DNA of 64,000 bases from Paenibacillus ihbetae (GTDB lineage Bacteria > Bacillota > Bacilli > Paenibacillales > Paenibacillaceae): the NCBI RefSeq assembly GCF_002741055.1, contig NZ_CP016809.1, forward strand, positions 4,380,501 to 4,444,500. The letters run 5' to 3'. Positions 51,964 to 60,884 of the stretch are shown here, piece by piece. How positions within the stretch are numbered: position 1 is the first letter of the stretch; the number at the start of each line of letters is the position of its first letter. The position numbers and the translations under genes were made by a program. Below the pieces are notes generated by a model that worked only from the letters and a program-made list of their open reading frames with translations, did no database searches and was not told the origin of the DNA.

Positions 51964-52662
51964 ATGAAACAAATTATTGCCATGGGCGGCGGGGGCTTTT
52001 CCATGGAGCCGGACAACCTGCTGCTTGACCGGTATGTACTGGCCCAAGTTCCGAAGGAAACACCTAAGATATGCTTTATACCGACGGCGAGCGGGGATGC
52101 GGACAACTATGTAGAGCGGTTCTATACTGCCTTTCGTCCGCTGTCCTGCACGCCATGCCACTTATCCTTGTTTCAGCCCGATTTCGCGGATCTGAGATCC
52201 TATGTGCTTGAGCAGGACATCCTTTATGTTGGGGGCGGCAATACCCGAAATATGCTGATCCTGTGGAAAGAGTGGGGCCTTGATCGCATTCTCCGGGAAG
52301 CCTATGTGCGTGGAGCGGTTTTGACCGGACTCAGCGCAGGGTCGATCTGCTGGTTTGAAGAAGGCGTTACCGATCCGTTAAACGGCCCGTTATATAAACT
52401 GAACGGACTTGGTTTGCTTGCGGGGAGCCATTGCCCGCATTATGACGGAGAGAGCAAGCGGAGGCCCGCATACCATGACCTGATCCTTCAAGGAGAGGTT
52501 CAGCCTGGTTATGCCGCAGACGACGGAGCCGCATTGCATTTTATTGACGGGCATCTGCACGGGGTCGTCAGCTCGAGGCCCCATGCGAAAGCATACCGCG
52601 TAGAGCGGGCAGGGGATATGGTGGAAGAGCAGGAGCTCCGGGTCAAATGGCTGGGTTCATGA
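51964..52662 (+). CDS. Peptidase E-like (S51 / GAT-like) protein
   Basis: 232 residues. GLSAGSICWF (about residue 122) holds the nucleophile Ser, SHCPHYDGE the His, and DDGAALHF the third-position residues of dipeptidase E/cyanophycinase-type Ser hydrolases. MKQIIAMGGGGFSME opens the fold and ICFIPTASGD is a typical strand. GGAGGGAG before the ATG. Cytoplasmic; substrate probably a small peptide. Confidence 0.9.
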   Translation: MKQIIAMGGGGFSMEPDNLLLDRYVLAQVPKETPKICFIPTASGDADNYVERFYTAFRPLSCTPCHLSLFQPDFADLRSYVLEQDILYVGGGNTRNMLILWKEWGLDRILREAYVRGAVLTGLSAGSICWFEEGVTDPLNGPLYKLNGLGLLAGSHCPHYDGESKRRPAYHDLILQGEVQPGYAADDGAALHFIDGHLHGVVSSRPHAKAYRVERAGDMVEEQELRVKWLGS

Positions 52663-52710
52663 CCTTTGATCGTGCCTGCGAAAAAAATATAAAAAATTTA
52701 AAAAAAGTGC

Positions 52711-52740
52711 TTGTCATCTTTTTTGGATTTATGCTATACT
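52711..52740 (+). promoter_or_regulatory. Promoter of the tRNA-Glu-Lys-Leu cluster
   Basis: TTGTCA (52711-52716), 18-bp spacer, TATACT (52735-52740). Confidence 0.7.
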
Positions 52741-52772
52741 CAATCTTGTCGTCACGGCGACGTGGTTAAAGT

Positions 52773-52847
52773 GGCCCGTTGGTCAAGGGGTTAAGACACC
52801 TCCCTTTCACGGAGGTAACAGGGGTTCGAATCCCCTACGGGTCACCA
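52773..52847 (+). tRNA. tRNA-Glu (TTC)
   Basis: Acceptor GGCCCGT/ACGGGTC; anticodon loop CTTTCAC gives TTC; CCA encoded. Confidence 0.98.
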
Positions 52848-52921
52848 ACTTTCTTAATATCACTGCGGATCCTAATCCGGATGTTGGGAAGTCTTTATGG
52901 CAGCTGCATGATTGTCATCGA

Positions 52922-52997
52922 GAGCCATTAGCTCAGTTGGTAGAGCACCTGACTTTTAATCAGGGTGTCGAAGGTTCGAGTCCTTCATGGCTCACCA
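52922..52997 (+). tRNA. tRNA-Lys (TTT)
   Basis: Acceptor GAGCCAT/ATGGCTC; anticodon loop CTTTTAA gives TTT; CCA encoded. Confidence 0.98.
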
Positions 52998-53039
52998 GTT
53001 TTTTGATAAAGTGGTCGATTTGCTTCATCCTTATATTAT

Positions 53040-53122
53040 GCGGTAGTGGTGGAATGGCAGACACGCTATCTTGAGGGGGTAGTGGGTGTATACCCGTGGA
53101 GGTTCGAGTCCTCTCTACCGCA
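53040..53122 (+). tRNA. tRNA-Leu (GAG), copy 1
   Basis: Acceptor GCGGTAG/CTACCGC; class II variable arm; anticodon loop TTGAGGG gives GAG; no CCA encoded. Identical over all 83 nt to the copy at 62183-62265. Confidence 0.97.
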
Positions 53123-53141
53123 TACATGATCGAACGATAAG

Positions 53142-53172
53142 AAACCCTGCACTGAACGGTGCGGGGTTTTTT
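53142..53172 (+). terminator. Terminator after the tRNA cluster
   Basis: AAACCCTGCAC with GTGCGGGGTTT (one G-T pair) then TTTTTCG. Confidence 0.8.
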
Positions 53173-53234
53173 CGTTTTTATGAACTTCAAGCGGCTAAAA
53201 CCTGCCCATCGTTACACGGATACGCAAGAAGGAT

Positions 53235-53259
53235 GTTTCATAATCGCAGAAGAGGTTAA
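53235..53259 (+). promoter_or_regulatory. Possible sigma-B-like promoter
   Basis: GTTTCA (53235-53240), 13-bp spacer, GGTTAA (53254-53259); consensus GTTTAA / GGGTAA-type, so one mismatch each. Weak; suggested by the GsiB-like gene downstream. Confidence 0.3.
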
Positions 53260-53313
53260 TATCATACCGTAGACGAGTACAACTTCTAAAAAACCTATAA
53301 GGAGTGATTCAGA

Positions 53314-53772
53314 ATGGCTAACAACAATAATGGTAAGATGAGCCGTGAAGAAGCAGGACGTTTAGGTGGGGAAGCTACAGCAAATAATCATGACAAAGAG
53401 TTCTATCAAGAGATTGGTCGCAAAGGCGGCGAAGCCACTGCCGAGTCTCATGATAAGGAATTCTATCAGGAGATCGGGAAGAAGGGCGGCGAAGCTACTG
53501 CCGAGTCCCATGACAAGGAGTTCTACCAAGAGATTGGCCAGAAGGGCGGCGAAGCCACGGCGGAATCTCATGGACGCGAATTCTATGAGGAGATCGGACG
53601 TAAAGGCGGCGAAGCGACCTCTGATTCCCATGACCGAGAATTCTATCAGGAGATCGGCCAGAAGGGTGGACAAGCCCGGAATGACAGCGACGGCAATGAC
53701 GGCAAGATGAGCCGTGAGGAAGCTGGACGCAAAGGCGGCGAGGCAAGAGCCCGTCAGCGCCGCGGGGAATAA
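53314..53772 (+). CDS. GsiB-like KGG-repeat general stress protein
   Basis: 152 residues made of about seven 20-residue units of the form EFYQEIGxKGGEATAESHDK, with ends MSREEAG-GG. The KGG motif marks the stress-induced hydrophilin family to which B. subtilis GsiB belongs. Highly hydrophilic, likely desiccation or osmotic protection. AAGGAGTGATT precedes the ATG. The DNA repeat causes open frames in other registers. Repeat units differ at single bases (for example GREFYEEIG). Confidence 0.92.
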   Translation: MANNNNGKMSREEAGRLGGEATANNHDKEFYQEIGRKGGEATAESHDKEFYQEIGKKGGEATAESHDKEFYQEIGQKGGEATAESHGREFYEEIGRKGGEATSDSHDREFYQEIGQKGGQARNDSDGNDGKMSREEAGRKGGEARARQRRGE

Positions 53773-54091
53773 CATTATCGACGAATCGTTCGTAAAAGGC
53801 AGGCTTAGCGGTTAGGATGGGCACGGAGTCCCATTCCAAAGACCCGCCCAATGCGACAAGCATGCGGGACTGCGTAGATCAACCTGCACTTCGACGTTCA
53901 ACCACCGAAGCAGCTGTGAATCCTTAGGGATCCGCAGCTGCTTTTTTGTGTCTATAGAATGAGGCAGCTCGTTTCCAGCTCTCGCTCGTTCATGCAGCCT
54001 TATGATGCGGAAATAAAATAAAGCGGCCTAGTTTGAAATCCGCATATATTTTAGAGAAATCCGCTGGACAAGGATCCGGATGTGATAATAT
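53773..54091. other. Gap between the GsiB-like and Btr-like genes
   Basis: A terminator hairpin at 53909-53947 (AGCAGCTG/CAGCTGCT, inner GGATCC-like arms, six T) is the only clear element before the Fur box. Confidence 0.55.
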
Positions 54092-54110
54092 GATAATGAT
54101 AACCATTCTC
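54092..54110. promoter_or_regulatory. Fur box upstream of the Btr-like gene
   Basis: Matches GATAATGATAATCATTATC at 17 of 19 positions. Iron-loaded Fur would repress the regulator gene. Confidence 0.85.
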
Positions 54111-54134
54111 ATTTATGATAGGGGTTTTTCACAT

Positions 54135-55808
54135 ATGGATTTGGCAAGGAGCAGCAAGGCACTGAACGGGCAAAAGGAAATTGGGGGGGTGACGGCCCGG
54201 TTGTGGAATATCGAAATATTCCGGGAGCAGGATTTGCCGCTCGAATATCAGCTTACAATGCATTCGGCGCTGATCCTCCAGATGGGAGGGGAAGCGTTCC
54301 TCCAAACGGGAGAGCAGAGCCTGCATATGCGCAAAGGGAGCGTTAAAATCTGCCGGGCGGGTTCTACCTTCGGTCTGACCAAGGTCGGCCATGCAGGGAA
54401 GAAGAAGCAGGCGCATGCCGTCATTGCCGTTCTTTATTTCGCCTTCTATGAAGGGCTGCCGGGGAGCGGGCGCCTTCGAGAGGCGGATGCCTCCGCCTTG
54501 ATTCCTTGCGAAGCCGGCCTGCCGGAATCGCTGTACAGCTCCTGCAGCTCGCTGTATGAATATTTTCACAGCGGAGACCGAATGAAGGAGTGGCGGGCAC
54601 AGCTTGACTTTCAGGAGCTGCTGTACACGATGATTTCGGAAGCTGTTTCCGGTCAATCCGAGGGCAAACGGCAGGCGCTGGAGCGGGCCAAAGACTACAT
54701 GCATGAGCATTATGATGAGGATCTGACGCTGGATCAATTGGCCGATTTGGCGGGCTTTAGCCCGAAATATTTTGCGGAAGTGTTCAAAAACACGTATGGC
54801 CACACCCCGATGGATTATCTTTCAGGCATCCGCATGAATAAGGCGAAGCTGCTGCTATTGCGGTCCGAGCCTTTGCTTCGGGAAGTTGCGCATCAGGTGG
54901 GATATAAGGATGAGTTCTATTTTAGCCGCAAATTCAAGAAAAGCTTTGGCCTCTCTCCATCCGAATACAGAAAGAAGCGGAAAAACAAAATCGCCTTGTA
55001 CGGCTCGACCTCGCTTCTCGGCTATGCGATGCCGCTGCAGTTCGTCCCTTATGCCGCACCGGTCCATCCCAAGTGGTCCCCTTACTATTATCATGCCCTC
55101 GGATCCGAGATCCCCGTGCATCTTGACGCTTACAGACAGAACCATAACAAATCCGCGAACCTGGAAAGGCTCGCTGCAGCAAGCCCGGAGCTGATTATAT
55201 GCGCACAGGAGGTCGAGCTTTGGGAACGGGAGCTGCTGGAGAAAATCGCGCCTGTATACGTGATGCCGGAGGACCGGGAGGGATGGCGGGCTCAACTGCT
55301 TGCTTTAGCGGACAAGCTGGGCAGGAGGCCGGAAGCGGACAGCTGGATCGAATCGTATCAGGAGAAGACGGCCGCTTGCTGCAGCGCACTTGAGAATCGT
55401 GAGAATGAAGAGAAGACGGTTCTCACGCTTCGTGTACACCAGCGCGAGCTTACGGCGTACAGTCATCCTGGTATGAAGGAATTGTTGTTCGACCGCCTGA
55501 AATTACAGCCGGCGCTAGGGTCCCTCCTTGAAGCTGACCGTCATGGTCTTGAGGATTTGAGCGTAACGGCGATCAAGGAATGCGGAGCGGATCATATCCT
55601 GCTCCTTGTTCGACAGGATTCGGAAACGCTCGCTTTTTGGAAGCAGCTGCAGGCGTCGCCGGAGTGGCTGATGATTCCTGCCGTAAGGGAGGGGCGTGTG
55701 CACCAGCTGCCTTCTTTCCCATGGCGGGAGTATTCTCCTGTCGCGATGGAACGAATGGCGGAGGAGGCCGGCAGGCTCTTTACGGAAAATGGCCGTATCC
55801 GGAAATGA
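54135..55808 (+). CDS. AraC-type activator fused to a siderophore-binding domain (Btr-like)
   Basis: 557 residues. Residues about 1-185 a cupin-like N-part; 185-290 the AraC HTH pair (ERAKDYMHEHYDEDLTLDQLADLAGFSPKYFAEVFK and EVAHQVGYKDEFYFSRKFKKSFGLSPSEYRKK); about 300-550 a TroA/FeuA-type iron-siderophore-binding domain (SPELIICAQEVE, ALADKLGRRPEADSW, AVREGRVHQLPSFPWREYSP). B. subtilis Btr, which activates the feu operon on binding Fe-bacillibactin, has the same architecture. ATG 54135 is 10 nt from GGGG and clear of the Fur box; an in-frame ATG lies inside the Fur box. Directly before the feu-like operon. Confidence 0.88.
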   Translation: MDLARSSKALNGQKEIGGVTARLWNIEIFREQDLPLEYQLTMHSALILQMGGEAFLQTGEQSLHMRKGSVKICRAGSTFGLTKVGHAGKKKQAHAVIAVLYFAFYEGLPGSGRLREADASALIPCEAGLPESLYSSCSSLYEYFHSGDRMKEWRAQLDFQELLYTMISEAVSGQSEGKRQALERAKDYMHEHYDEDLTLDQLADLAGFSPKYFAEVFKNTYGHTPMDYLSGIRMNKAKLLLLRSEPLLREVAHQVGYKDEFYFSRKFKKSFGLSPSEYRKKRKNKIALYGSTSLLGYAMPLQFVPYAAPVHPKWSPYYYHALGSEIPVHLDAYRQNHNKSANLERLAAASPELIICAQEVELWERELLEKIAPVYVMPEDREGWRAQLLALADKLGRRPEADSWIESYQEKTAACCSALENRENEEKTVLTLRVHQRELTAYSHPGMKELLFDRLKLQPALGSLLEADRHGLEDLSVTAIKECGADHILLLVRQDSETLAFWKQLQASPEWLMIPAVREGRVHQLPSFPWREYSPVAMERMAEEAGRLFTENGRIRK

Positions 55809-55867
55809 TCCATGCGCAATCGGTATTTCGTCCATGGCGAAACGAATCGCTTTCCTTTACCATAATC

Positions 55868-55887
55868 AATAATGATAATCATTATCA
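55868..55887. promoter_or_regulatory. Fur box upstream of the siderophore operon
   Basis: TGATAAT-C-ATTATCA (55873-55887) is a perfect 7-1-7 repeat; 18 of 19 positions of the 19-bp consensus match at 55868-55886. Confidence 0.93.
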
Positions 55888-55921
55888 ATGAATGAGATGT
55901 GAAAGGGGAAGCAGGAGAGAG

Positions 55922-56950
55922 ATGAGCAGAACGAAATGGATCTTGGGGCTGATGCTTACGATAGCCCTGGTGCTGTCCGCTTGCGGCGGCGGAGCGAATC
56001 AATCGGAGGACGCCGGCACGGCGGCAACCGGCGCTTCGGAAGCTGCGGGAGCAGCAAATACGGACACCGCGACAAAAGAGAAAGAAGAAACGGCTCCGGC
56101 ACCGTCCGAAACGAAGGTTGTCAAATACTTGGATCAGGAGTATACCCTTCCGGCAAGCACCGAGCGGATCGTGATTACAGGTGCGGTCGAGGCAATGGAG
56201 GATTCCATCGTGCTGGATGTGAATCCGGTCGGGGCTATCTCGTTCTCCGGCGAGTTTCCGCCAATGTTTCAATCGATAACGAAAAACGCGCAGTCAATCG
56301 GCGAGAAAACGGAGCCGAACTTCGAGACCATATTGTCCCTGAAACCGGACGTGATCCTCGGTTCGACCAAATTCAAGCCGGAGGTCGTCGAGCAGCTGAA
56401 TAAAATCGCGCCGACAATTCCGTATTCCCATGTGTCGACCAACTGGGAAGCGAATCTGAGATTGCTTGGGGAGCTGAGCGGGAAAGAGGAGCAGGCGGAG
56501 CAGGCCATCAGCCAATATAAAGCGGATTTGGAGGCGGCCAAGGCGACCTTGGGCGATAGCCTGAAGGACAAGAAGGTCGTTGCGCTCCGGGTCCGTGCGG
56601 GAGAGATGTACATTTATCCGGCTGGCGTATTTTTCAATCCGGTGTTGTATGAGGAATTGGGGATAGCGGTACCGGAAGAGGTGGCTGCTGCCGAGGCGCA
56701 GGAGCTGATCTCGAAAGAGAAATTCGCCGAAATGAACCCGGATTATGTATTTATCCAGTTCTCTCCTGACGAGAACAAGGATACACCGAATGCACTGGAG
56801 GAGCTGCAGAACGATCCGATCATGAGCAATTTGAACGCCTTCAAGAACGGCAAGGCATTCGTGAACGTCGTGGATCCGCTTGCTCAGGGCGGAACGGCGT
56901 ACAGCAAGATCGAGTTTCTGAAGGCGGCTGTGGAGCATCTGGCGAAATAA
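55922..56950 (+). CDS. Iron-siderophore ABC transporter substrate-binding lipoprotein (FeuA-like)
   Basis: 342 residues. Lipobox LVLSAC (about residue 22), low-complexity Ala/Gly/Thr linker, then the type III SBP fold: ERIVITGAVEAMEDSIVLDVNPVG, SIGEKTEPNFETILSLKPDVILGSTKF, APTIPYSH, GKAFVNVVDPLAQGG. Captures ferric siderophore outside the membrane. AGGAGAG before ATG 55922; the frame extends to 55892. First gene of the transport operon, 35 bp after the Fur box. Confidence 0.92.
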   Translation: MSRTKWILGLMLTIALVLSACGGGANQSEDAGTAATGASEAAGAANTDTATKEKEETAPAPSETKVVKYLDQEYTLPASTERIVITGAVEAMEDSIVLDVNPVGAISFSGEFPPMFQSITKNAQSIGEKTEPNFETILSLKPDVILGSTKFKPEVVEQLNKIAPTIPYSHVSTNWEANLRLLGELSGKEEQAEQAISQYKADLEAAKATLGDSLKDKKVVALRVRAGEMYIYPAGVFFNPVLYEELGIAVPEEVAAAEAQELISKEKFAEMNPDYVFIQFSPDENKDTPNALEELQNDPIMSNLNAFKNGKAFVNVVDPLAQGGTAYSKIEFLKAAVEHLAK

Positions 56951-56984
56951 AAATCACGGCATAAACGGATAAGGATTGTTGTTC

Positions 56985-57992
56985 ATGGGATTCAAGAAAT
57001 CGCTGCCGGCTGTCATCCTGGTGATGGCTCCGGCAGTATGCTTATTGCTGATGGGGGCTTCCATCCTGTATGGGGCCAAAAATATTACGATGAATACCGT
57101 CTGGGATGCCATCGTTGCCTTCGATCCGAACAGCGTGGATCATCAGATCATTCGGAGCTCCCGGCTCCCCCGGGTCATCGGGGCCATGCTGATCGGCGCT
57201 TTTCTTGCGGTTTCGGGAGCGCTGATGCAGGGCATGACGAGGAACTATCTTGCGTCCCCTTCGATTATGGGGGTGTCGGACGGCTCGGTGTTCGCGGTCA
57301 CGCTGTTTATGGTGCTGATGCCGAATGCCTCCTCCGGCCTGTATATTGTCAGCTCGCTAGTCGGCTCCGCGATCGGGGCCGCCGTCGTATTCGGCTTGGC
57401 TTGGCTTATACCGGGCGGCATGCGTCCGGTTCAGCTTGCCATTCTCGGCACCGTCATCGGGACGTTTCTCAGCGGTACGGCGGAGGCGATCGCGGCTTAT
57501 TTTCAAATCTCGCAGACGGTCAGCTTCTGGTACAATGCCCGTCTGCATGCGATGGATCCGGAGCTGATCAAGCTGAGCATCCCTTTCGCTGTGGCCGGCT
57601 TGGCGCTTGCCTTAACGCTTTCCAAATCGGTAACGCTCCTTTCGCTCGGAGACGATACGGCTAAAGGTCTCGGCGTGCGGCCATGGATCATTAAAGCCTT
57701 GGCGATGCTTGCAGTTGTCATTCTGACTGGCGTGTCGGTTGCGCTTGCGGGGAAAGTGGCTTTTGTCGGGTTGATCATCCCTCATATTGCGAGATATTTG
57801 TCAGGGTCGGATTATCGCTGGATCGTTCCCGTCTCCGGGGTGCTTGGCGGCCTGCTCCTGGCTCTGTGCGATATTCTGGCGCGCTTCGTCAATTACCCGT
57901 TCGAGACGCCGGTCGGCGTGATCACGTCCATCATCGGCGTCCCCTTCTTCCTGTACTTAATCAAAACGAGGGGAGGGGCTCAGCGTGCGTAA
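56985..57992 (+). CDS. FecCD-type siderophore permease 1
   Basis: 335 residues, about ten membrane helices. SRLPRVIGAMLIGAFLAVSGALMQGMTRNYLASPSIMGVSDGS is the FecCD core; GLIIPHIARYLSG is the NBD-contact loop with Gly-rich motif. AAGGA upstream of ATG 56985 (TTG 56976 also open). Partner of the next gene. The 3' end overlaps the following gene by 8 bp. Confidence 0.93.
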   Translation: MGFKKSLPAVILVMAPAVCLLLMGASILYGAKNITMNTVWDAIVAFDPNSVDHQIIRSSRLPRVIGAMLIGAFLAVSGALMQGMTRNYLASPSIMGVSDGSVFAVTLFMVLMPNASSGLYIVSSLVGSAIGAAVVFGLAWLIPGGMRPVQLAILGTVIGTFLSGTAEAIAAYFQISQTVSFWYNARLHAMDPELIKLSIPFAVAGLALALTLSKSVTLLSLGDDTAKGLGVRPWIIKALAMLAVVILTGVSVALAGKVAFVGLIIPHIARYLSGSDYRWIVPVSGVLGGLLLALCDILARFVNYPFETPVGVITSIIGVPFFLYLIKTRGGAQRA

Positions 57993-59007
57993 TGCTGCCG
58001 GCCGTTTCGGCCTCGTGTTCGGCGCAGGGATTGTATTGGTGCTGGCCGCCTTTTATTTCAGCTTGACGAGCGGAACGTTTGATATGTCCGTTGCAGAAGT
58101 CGTCCGCACGCTGCTGCGCATCGATTCAAGCCACGAATTTGATCTCGTCGTCTTCGAATTCCGGCTGCCGCGAATCGTCCTTGGCGCGCTGGTCGGCTTC
58201 GCGCTCGGAACGGCAGGAGGAGTGATACAGGGCGTTACCCGCAACGGGCTTGCGGATCCGGGCATCCTCGGCATCAATGCCGGAGCAGGCATGGCGGTTG
58301 TGCTGTTCATGTTCCTTTTCCAGGGACAGCTGACGATGACAGGCTGGGCCGGCGTCATGATGATGCCGATGTTTGGCGTGGCGGGCGGTTTGGCCGCTAC
58401 CGGAGCCATTTATATGTTTGCAAAGGAAGGCGGGAGGCTCGATCCGCAGCGGCTCATTCTGGTCGGGATTGCAATAGCTTCCGGTTTCGGGGCGGTGACG
58501 ATGTATTTTTCACTCAAAATGAATCCCAAGGATTACGAGATGGCGGTTGCCTGGCTGGCTGGAAGCCTTCACAGCGCCAACTGGAAGTTCGTGGCGACGA
58601 TAATTCCCTGGCTGCTTATTCTGCCGGTCATTATTTGGAGCCGTGCCCACGTGCTTGATCTGTTCCAGCTCAGCGAGGAGAGCGTGAAAAGCGTTGGCGT
58701 ATCGGTGGAACGCGAGAAAAGGCTCCTTCTGCTGTGCAGCATCGGATTGGTTAGCGCAAGCGTCGCCGTATCGGGCAGCATCGGCTTCGTCGGCCTGATC
58801 GCTCCGCATTTGGCCAGGCAGCTTGTGGGGCTGAAGCATCTGTATATGCTTCCGGTCAGCGGCCTCGCCGGCATGGCGATCGTCATGATCGGGGATCTCA
58901 TCGGACGAACGGTTTTTGCTCCCGCAGAGCTTCCCGCAGGCATCGTCGTATCGGTGATCGGCGTCCCTTACTTCGTTTATTTATTGTTTCGCATGAGAAA
59001 ATCTTGA
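57985..59007 (+). CDS. FecCD-type siderophore permease 2
   Basis: 340 residues with the same fold: FRLPRIVLGALVGFALGTAGGVIQGVTRNGLADPGILGINAGAG and GLIAPHLARQLVGLKHLYMLPVSGLAG. GTG start with GGGAGGGG upstream inside the first permease gene. The pair makes a heterodimeric permease. No ATPase gene lies in the operon; in B. subtilis the shared YusV ATPase serves several siderophore importers, which may hold here. Confidence 0.93.
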   Translation: MRNAAGRFGLVFGAGIVLVLAAFYFSLTSGTFDMSVAEVVRTLLRIDSSHEFDLVVFEFRLPRIVLGALVGFALGTAGGVIQGVTRNGLADPGILGINAGAGMAVVLFMFLFQGQLTMTGWAGVMMMPMFGVAGGLAATGAIYMFAKEGGRLDPQRLILVGIAIASGFGAVTMYFSLKMNPKDYEMAVAWLAGSLHSANWKFVATIIPWLLILPVIIWSRAHVLDLFQLSEESVKSVGVSVEREKRLLLLCSIGLVSASVAVSGSIGFVGLIAPHLARQLVGLKHLYMLPVSGLAGMAIVMIGDLIGRTVFAPAELPAGIVVSVIGVPYFVYLLFRMRKS

Positions 59008-59024
59008 TCATCCGGGGAGGACCT

Positions 59025-60653
59025 ATGAACCGATATCAGAAGCTTTCGGCATTGGACCGGGAACTAACCTTGTATTTGCCCCCATCTTACGATGAATCGG
59101 ACCGCTGTTATCCGGTGGCTTATGTTCAGGACGGCGGCGATTCCTTCATGGATTGCCTGAACTATTTAGAGCATCTGTTCAAAGACGGAAGGCTCAGAGA
59201 GCTGATCCTGGTCGGGATCGCGACGGAGAACCGGAACGATGAATATACGCCATGGCCGGCAAAGCCGCTGCTTGAAGGCCGTCCTCCCTTTGGGGGGCGG
59301 GGAAGGGAGTACGTCGACGAAGTCGCCGATCGCATCAAGCCTTATATTGACAGTTGTTACCGGACGCGGCCCGAGCCGGAACATACGGGGATCATCGGCG
59401 CCTCGTTCGGCGGGCTGATCTCCATGCTCGCAGGATATTGGCGGCCGGATACGTTCGGCCGTATCGGCATGCTTTCGGCTTCTCTATGGTATGAAGGCGT
59501 CATGGAATTCATCCGTGAGCATGGGAAGCTGCCGCCGGGCCTTCGCGTCTATATGTCGGTCGGTCAATACGAAGGGGCGTATAAGCAAGGAATCCAGAAG
59601 CACATGACGCCGAGCAATCTGGAGGCATTCCGCATTTGGTCGGGGGAAGAAGGAGCGGAATCCAGGGTTAAGCTCCACATGGATCCGGATGGAACCCATG
59701 ATCCGATCTTTATGTCCAGGAGATTCCCGGATGCGGTATCGTGGCTGTTTGACGAAAATGGCAGCGGCGCTGTGAAGCCCCGAGCAGCAGCGGAGCATGA
59801 TGCAAGCACAGCGGGACAAGCCGTTGCGGCGGAAGGAATACGCGGCATCCCGGAGACGGTTGGGCCCGCTTATCGCATATCAGGCACGGTTACATGGAGC
59901 ATGCGGTCCGAATCGAATGGACGCGCATACCGGATTTCCGTTGCCGAGCCGATGGGACCGCCGCCTGAGGGCGGTTACCCTGTGCTGTATTCGCTTGATG
60001 CCAATGCATCTTTCGGGACGCTGGCGGAGGCTGTGAGGCTGCAATCCCGTACGCCGCGCGGCATAACGCCCTCCATCATCGTCGGGATCGGCTACGAAAG
60101 CGACAGCCCGATCGTGACGGATGAGCGGTTTTACGATTATACCGTGCCTGCGGCGGCACACGAGCTCCCCGTCCGTCCGAACGGAATGCCGTGGCCGGAA
60201 ACCGGCGGCGCCGATGACTTCCTGGATTTTATCGAGCTGCAGCTGATCCCCCGCGTTGCGTCGCAATACCCGGTGAATCCCGGGAAGCAGTCGGTATTCG
60301 GCCATTCGTTGGGCGGCTTCTTCGTGCTCTATGCGCTGTTCACCAGGCCCCACGTCTTCCGGCGGTATATTGCTGCGAGCCCATCGGTCTGGTGGAAGCA
60401 GCATGTGCTGTACAAGACATGGGAGGTCACCAAACTATTTTTCCGGCCGCTGGATTTCCAGCGGAAGCTGAGCATTTTTGTCGGCACCGAAGAAAAGCCC
60501 TCCATGGTTCAAGACGCAAGGGATTTGTATGCGAAGCTGCGGGAGCATAAGGATTTGCTGCAAGCCGAGCTTCATGAAATCGAAGGGGAAGGCCATGTAT
60601 CCGTGCTGCCGTCGCTGGTAAGCCCGCTTCTTCGTCTGATCAGTTCATATTAG
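59025..60653 (+). CDS. Tandem two-domain siderophore esterase (BesA/Fes-like fusion)
   Basis: 542 residues with two alpha/beta-hydrolase esterase halves. First (about 1-245): YPVAYVQDGGDSFMDCLNYLEHLF, nucleophile GASFGG (about residue 130). Second (about 275-542): VLYSLDANASFGTLAEAVRLQSR, nucleophile GHSLGG (about residue 432), late EGEGHVSVLPSL with the His. The second half is BesA/IroE-like. BesA is a single domain of about 289 residues in B. subtilis. They should release iron from ferri-siderophore. ATG 59025 has GGGGAGG 4 nt upstream; an earlier ATG at 59004 overlaps the permease stop without a ribosome site. Confidence 0.85.
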   Translation: MNRYQKLSALDRELTLYLPPSYDESDRCYPVAYVQDGGDSFMDCLNYLEHLFKDGRLRELILVGIATENRNDEYTPWPAKPLLEGRPPFGGRGREYVDEVADRIKPYIDSCYRTRPEPEHTGIIGASFGGLISMLAGYWRPDTFGRIGMLSASLWYEGVMEFIREHGKLPPGLRVYMSVGQYEGAYKQGIQKHMTPSNLEAFRIWSGEEGAESRVKLHMDPDGTHDPIFMSRRFPDAVSWLFDENGSGAVKPRAAAEHDASTAGQAVAAEGIRGIPETVGPAYRISGTVTWSMRSESNGRAYRISVAEPMGPPPEGGYPVLYSLDANASFGTLAEAVRLQSRTPRGITPSIIVGIGYESDSPIVTDERFYDYTVPAAAHELPVRPNGMPWPETGGADDFLDFIELQLIPRVASQYPVNPGKQSVFGHSLGGFFVLYALFTRPHVFRRYIAASPSVWWKQHVLYKTWEVTKLFFRPLDFQRKLSIFVGTEEKPSMVQDARDLYAKLREHKDLLQAELHEIEGEGHVSVLPSLVSPLLRLISSY

Positions 60654-60690
60654 GAAGCATTCCGGATACAACCAAACCAGATAATAACAA

Positions 60691-60738
60691 ACAAAGCAGT
60701 ATGGGACCCGATGCGGGATCCTGTACTGCTTTGTTTTA
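60691..60738 (+). terminator. Intrinsic terminator of the siderophore operon
   Basis: ACAAAGCAGT (60691-60700) with ACTGCTTTGT (60725-60734), inner GGGATCC-like pairing, then TTTATT. Confidence 0.85.
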
Positions 60739-60884
60739 TTAATGTGCTCGTATGGGAACACGCCTGCACAGGCTGGTGCCGCCAGAGGGGCGTATTCCGG
60801 GTTATGCGAATGTGCGAAGGGTGAGGCGAAGTATTCCGGGCTATGCGAATGTGCGAAAGGCGAAATGAAAGATGAACGCGAATG
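60739..60884. other. Gap between the siderophore operon and PAS gene
   Basis: 146 bp containing the 39-bp direct repeat. Confidence 0.5.
60792..60869. repeat. Direct repeat, two 39-bp units
   Basis: Units 60792-60830 and 60831-60869; the first 27 bp of the two share 26 positions (GTATTCCGGG-TATGCGAATG core), the rest diverges. They sit just after the 3' end of the PAS gene. Confidence 0.7.

Noticed and set aside
51626-53122. rRNA operon linked to the tRNA genes
   Set aside because: No 16S, 23S or 5S sequence is seen between or around them.
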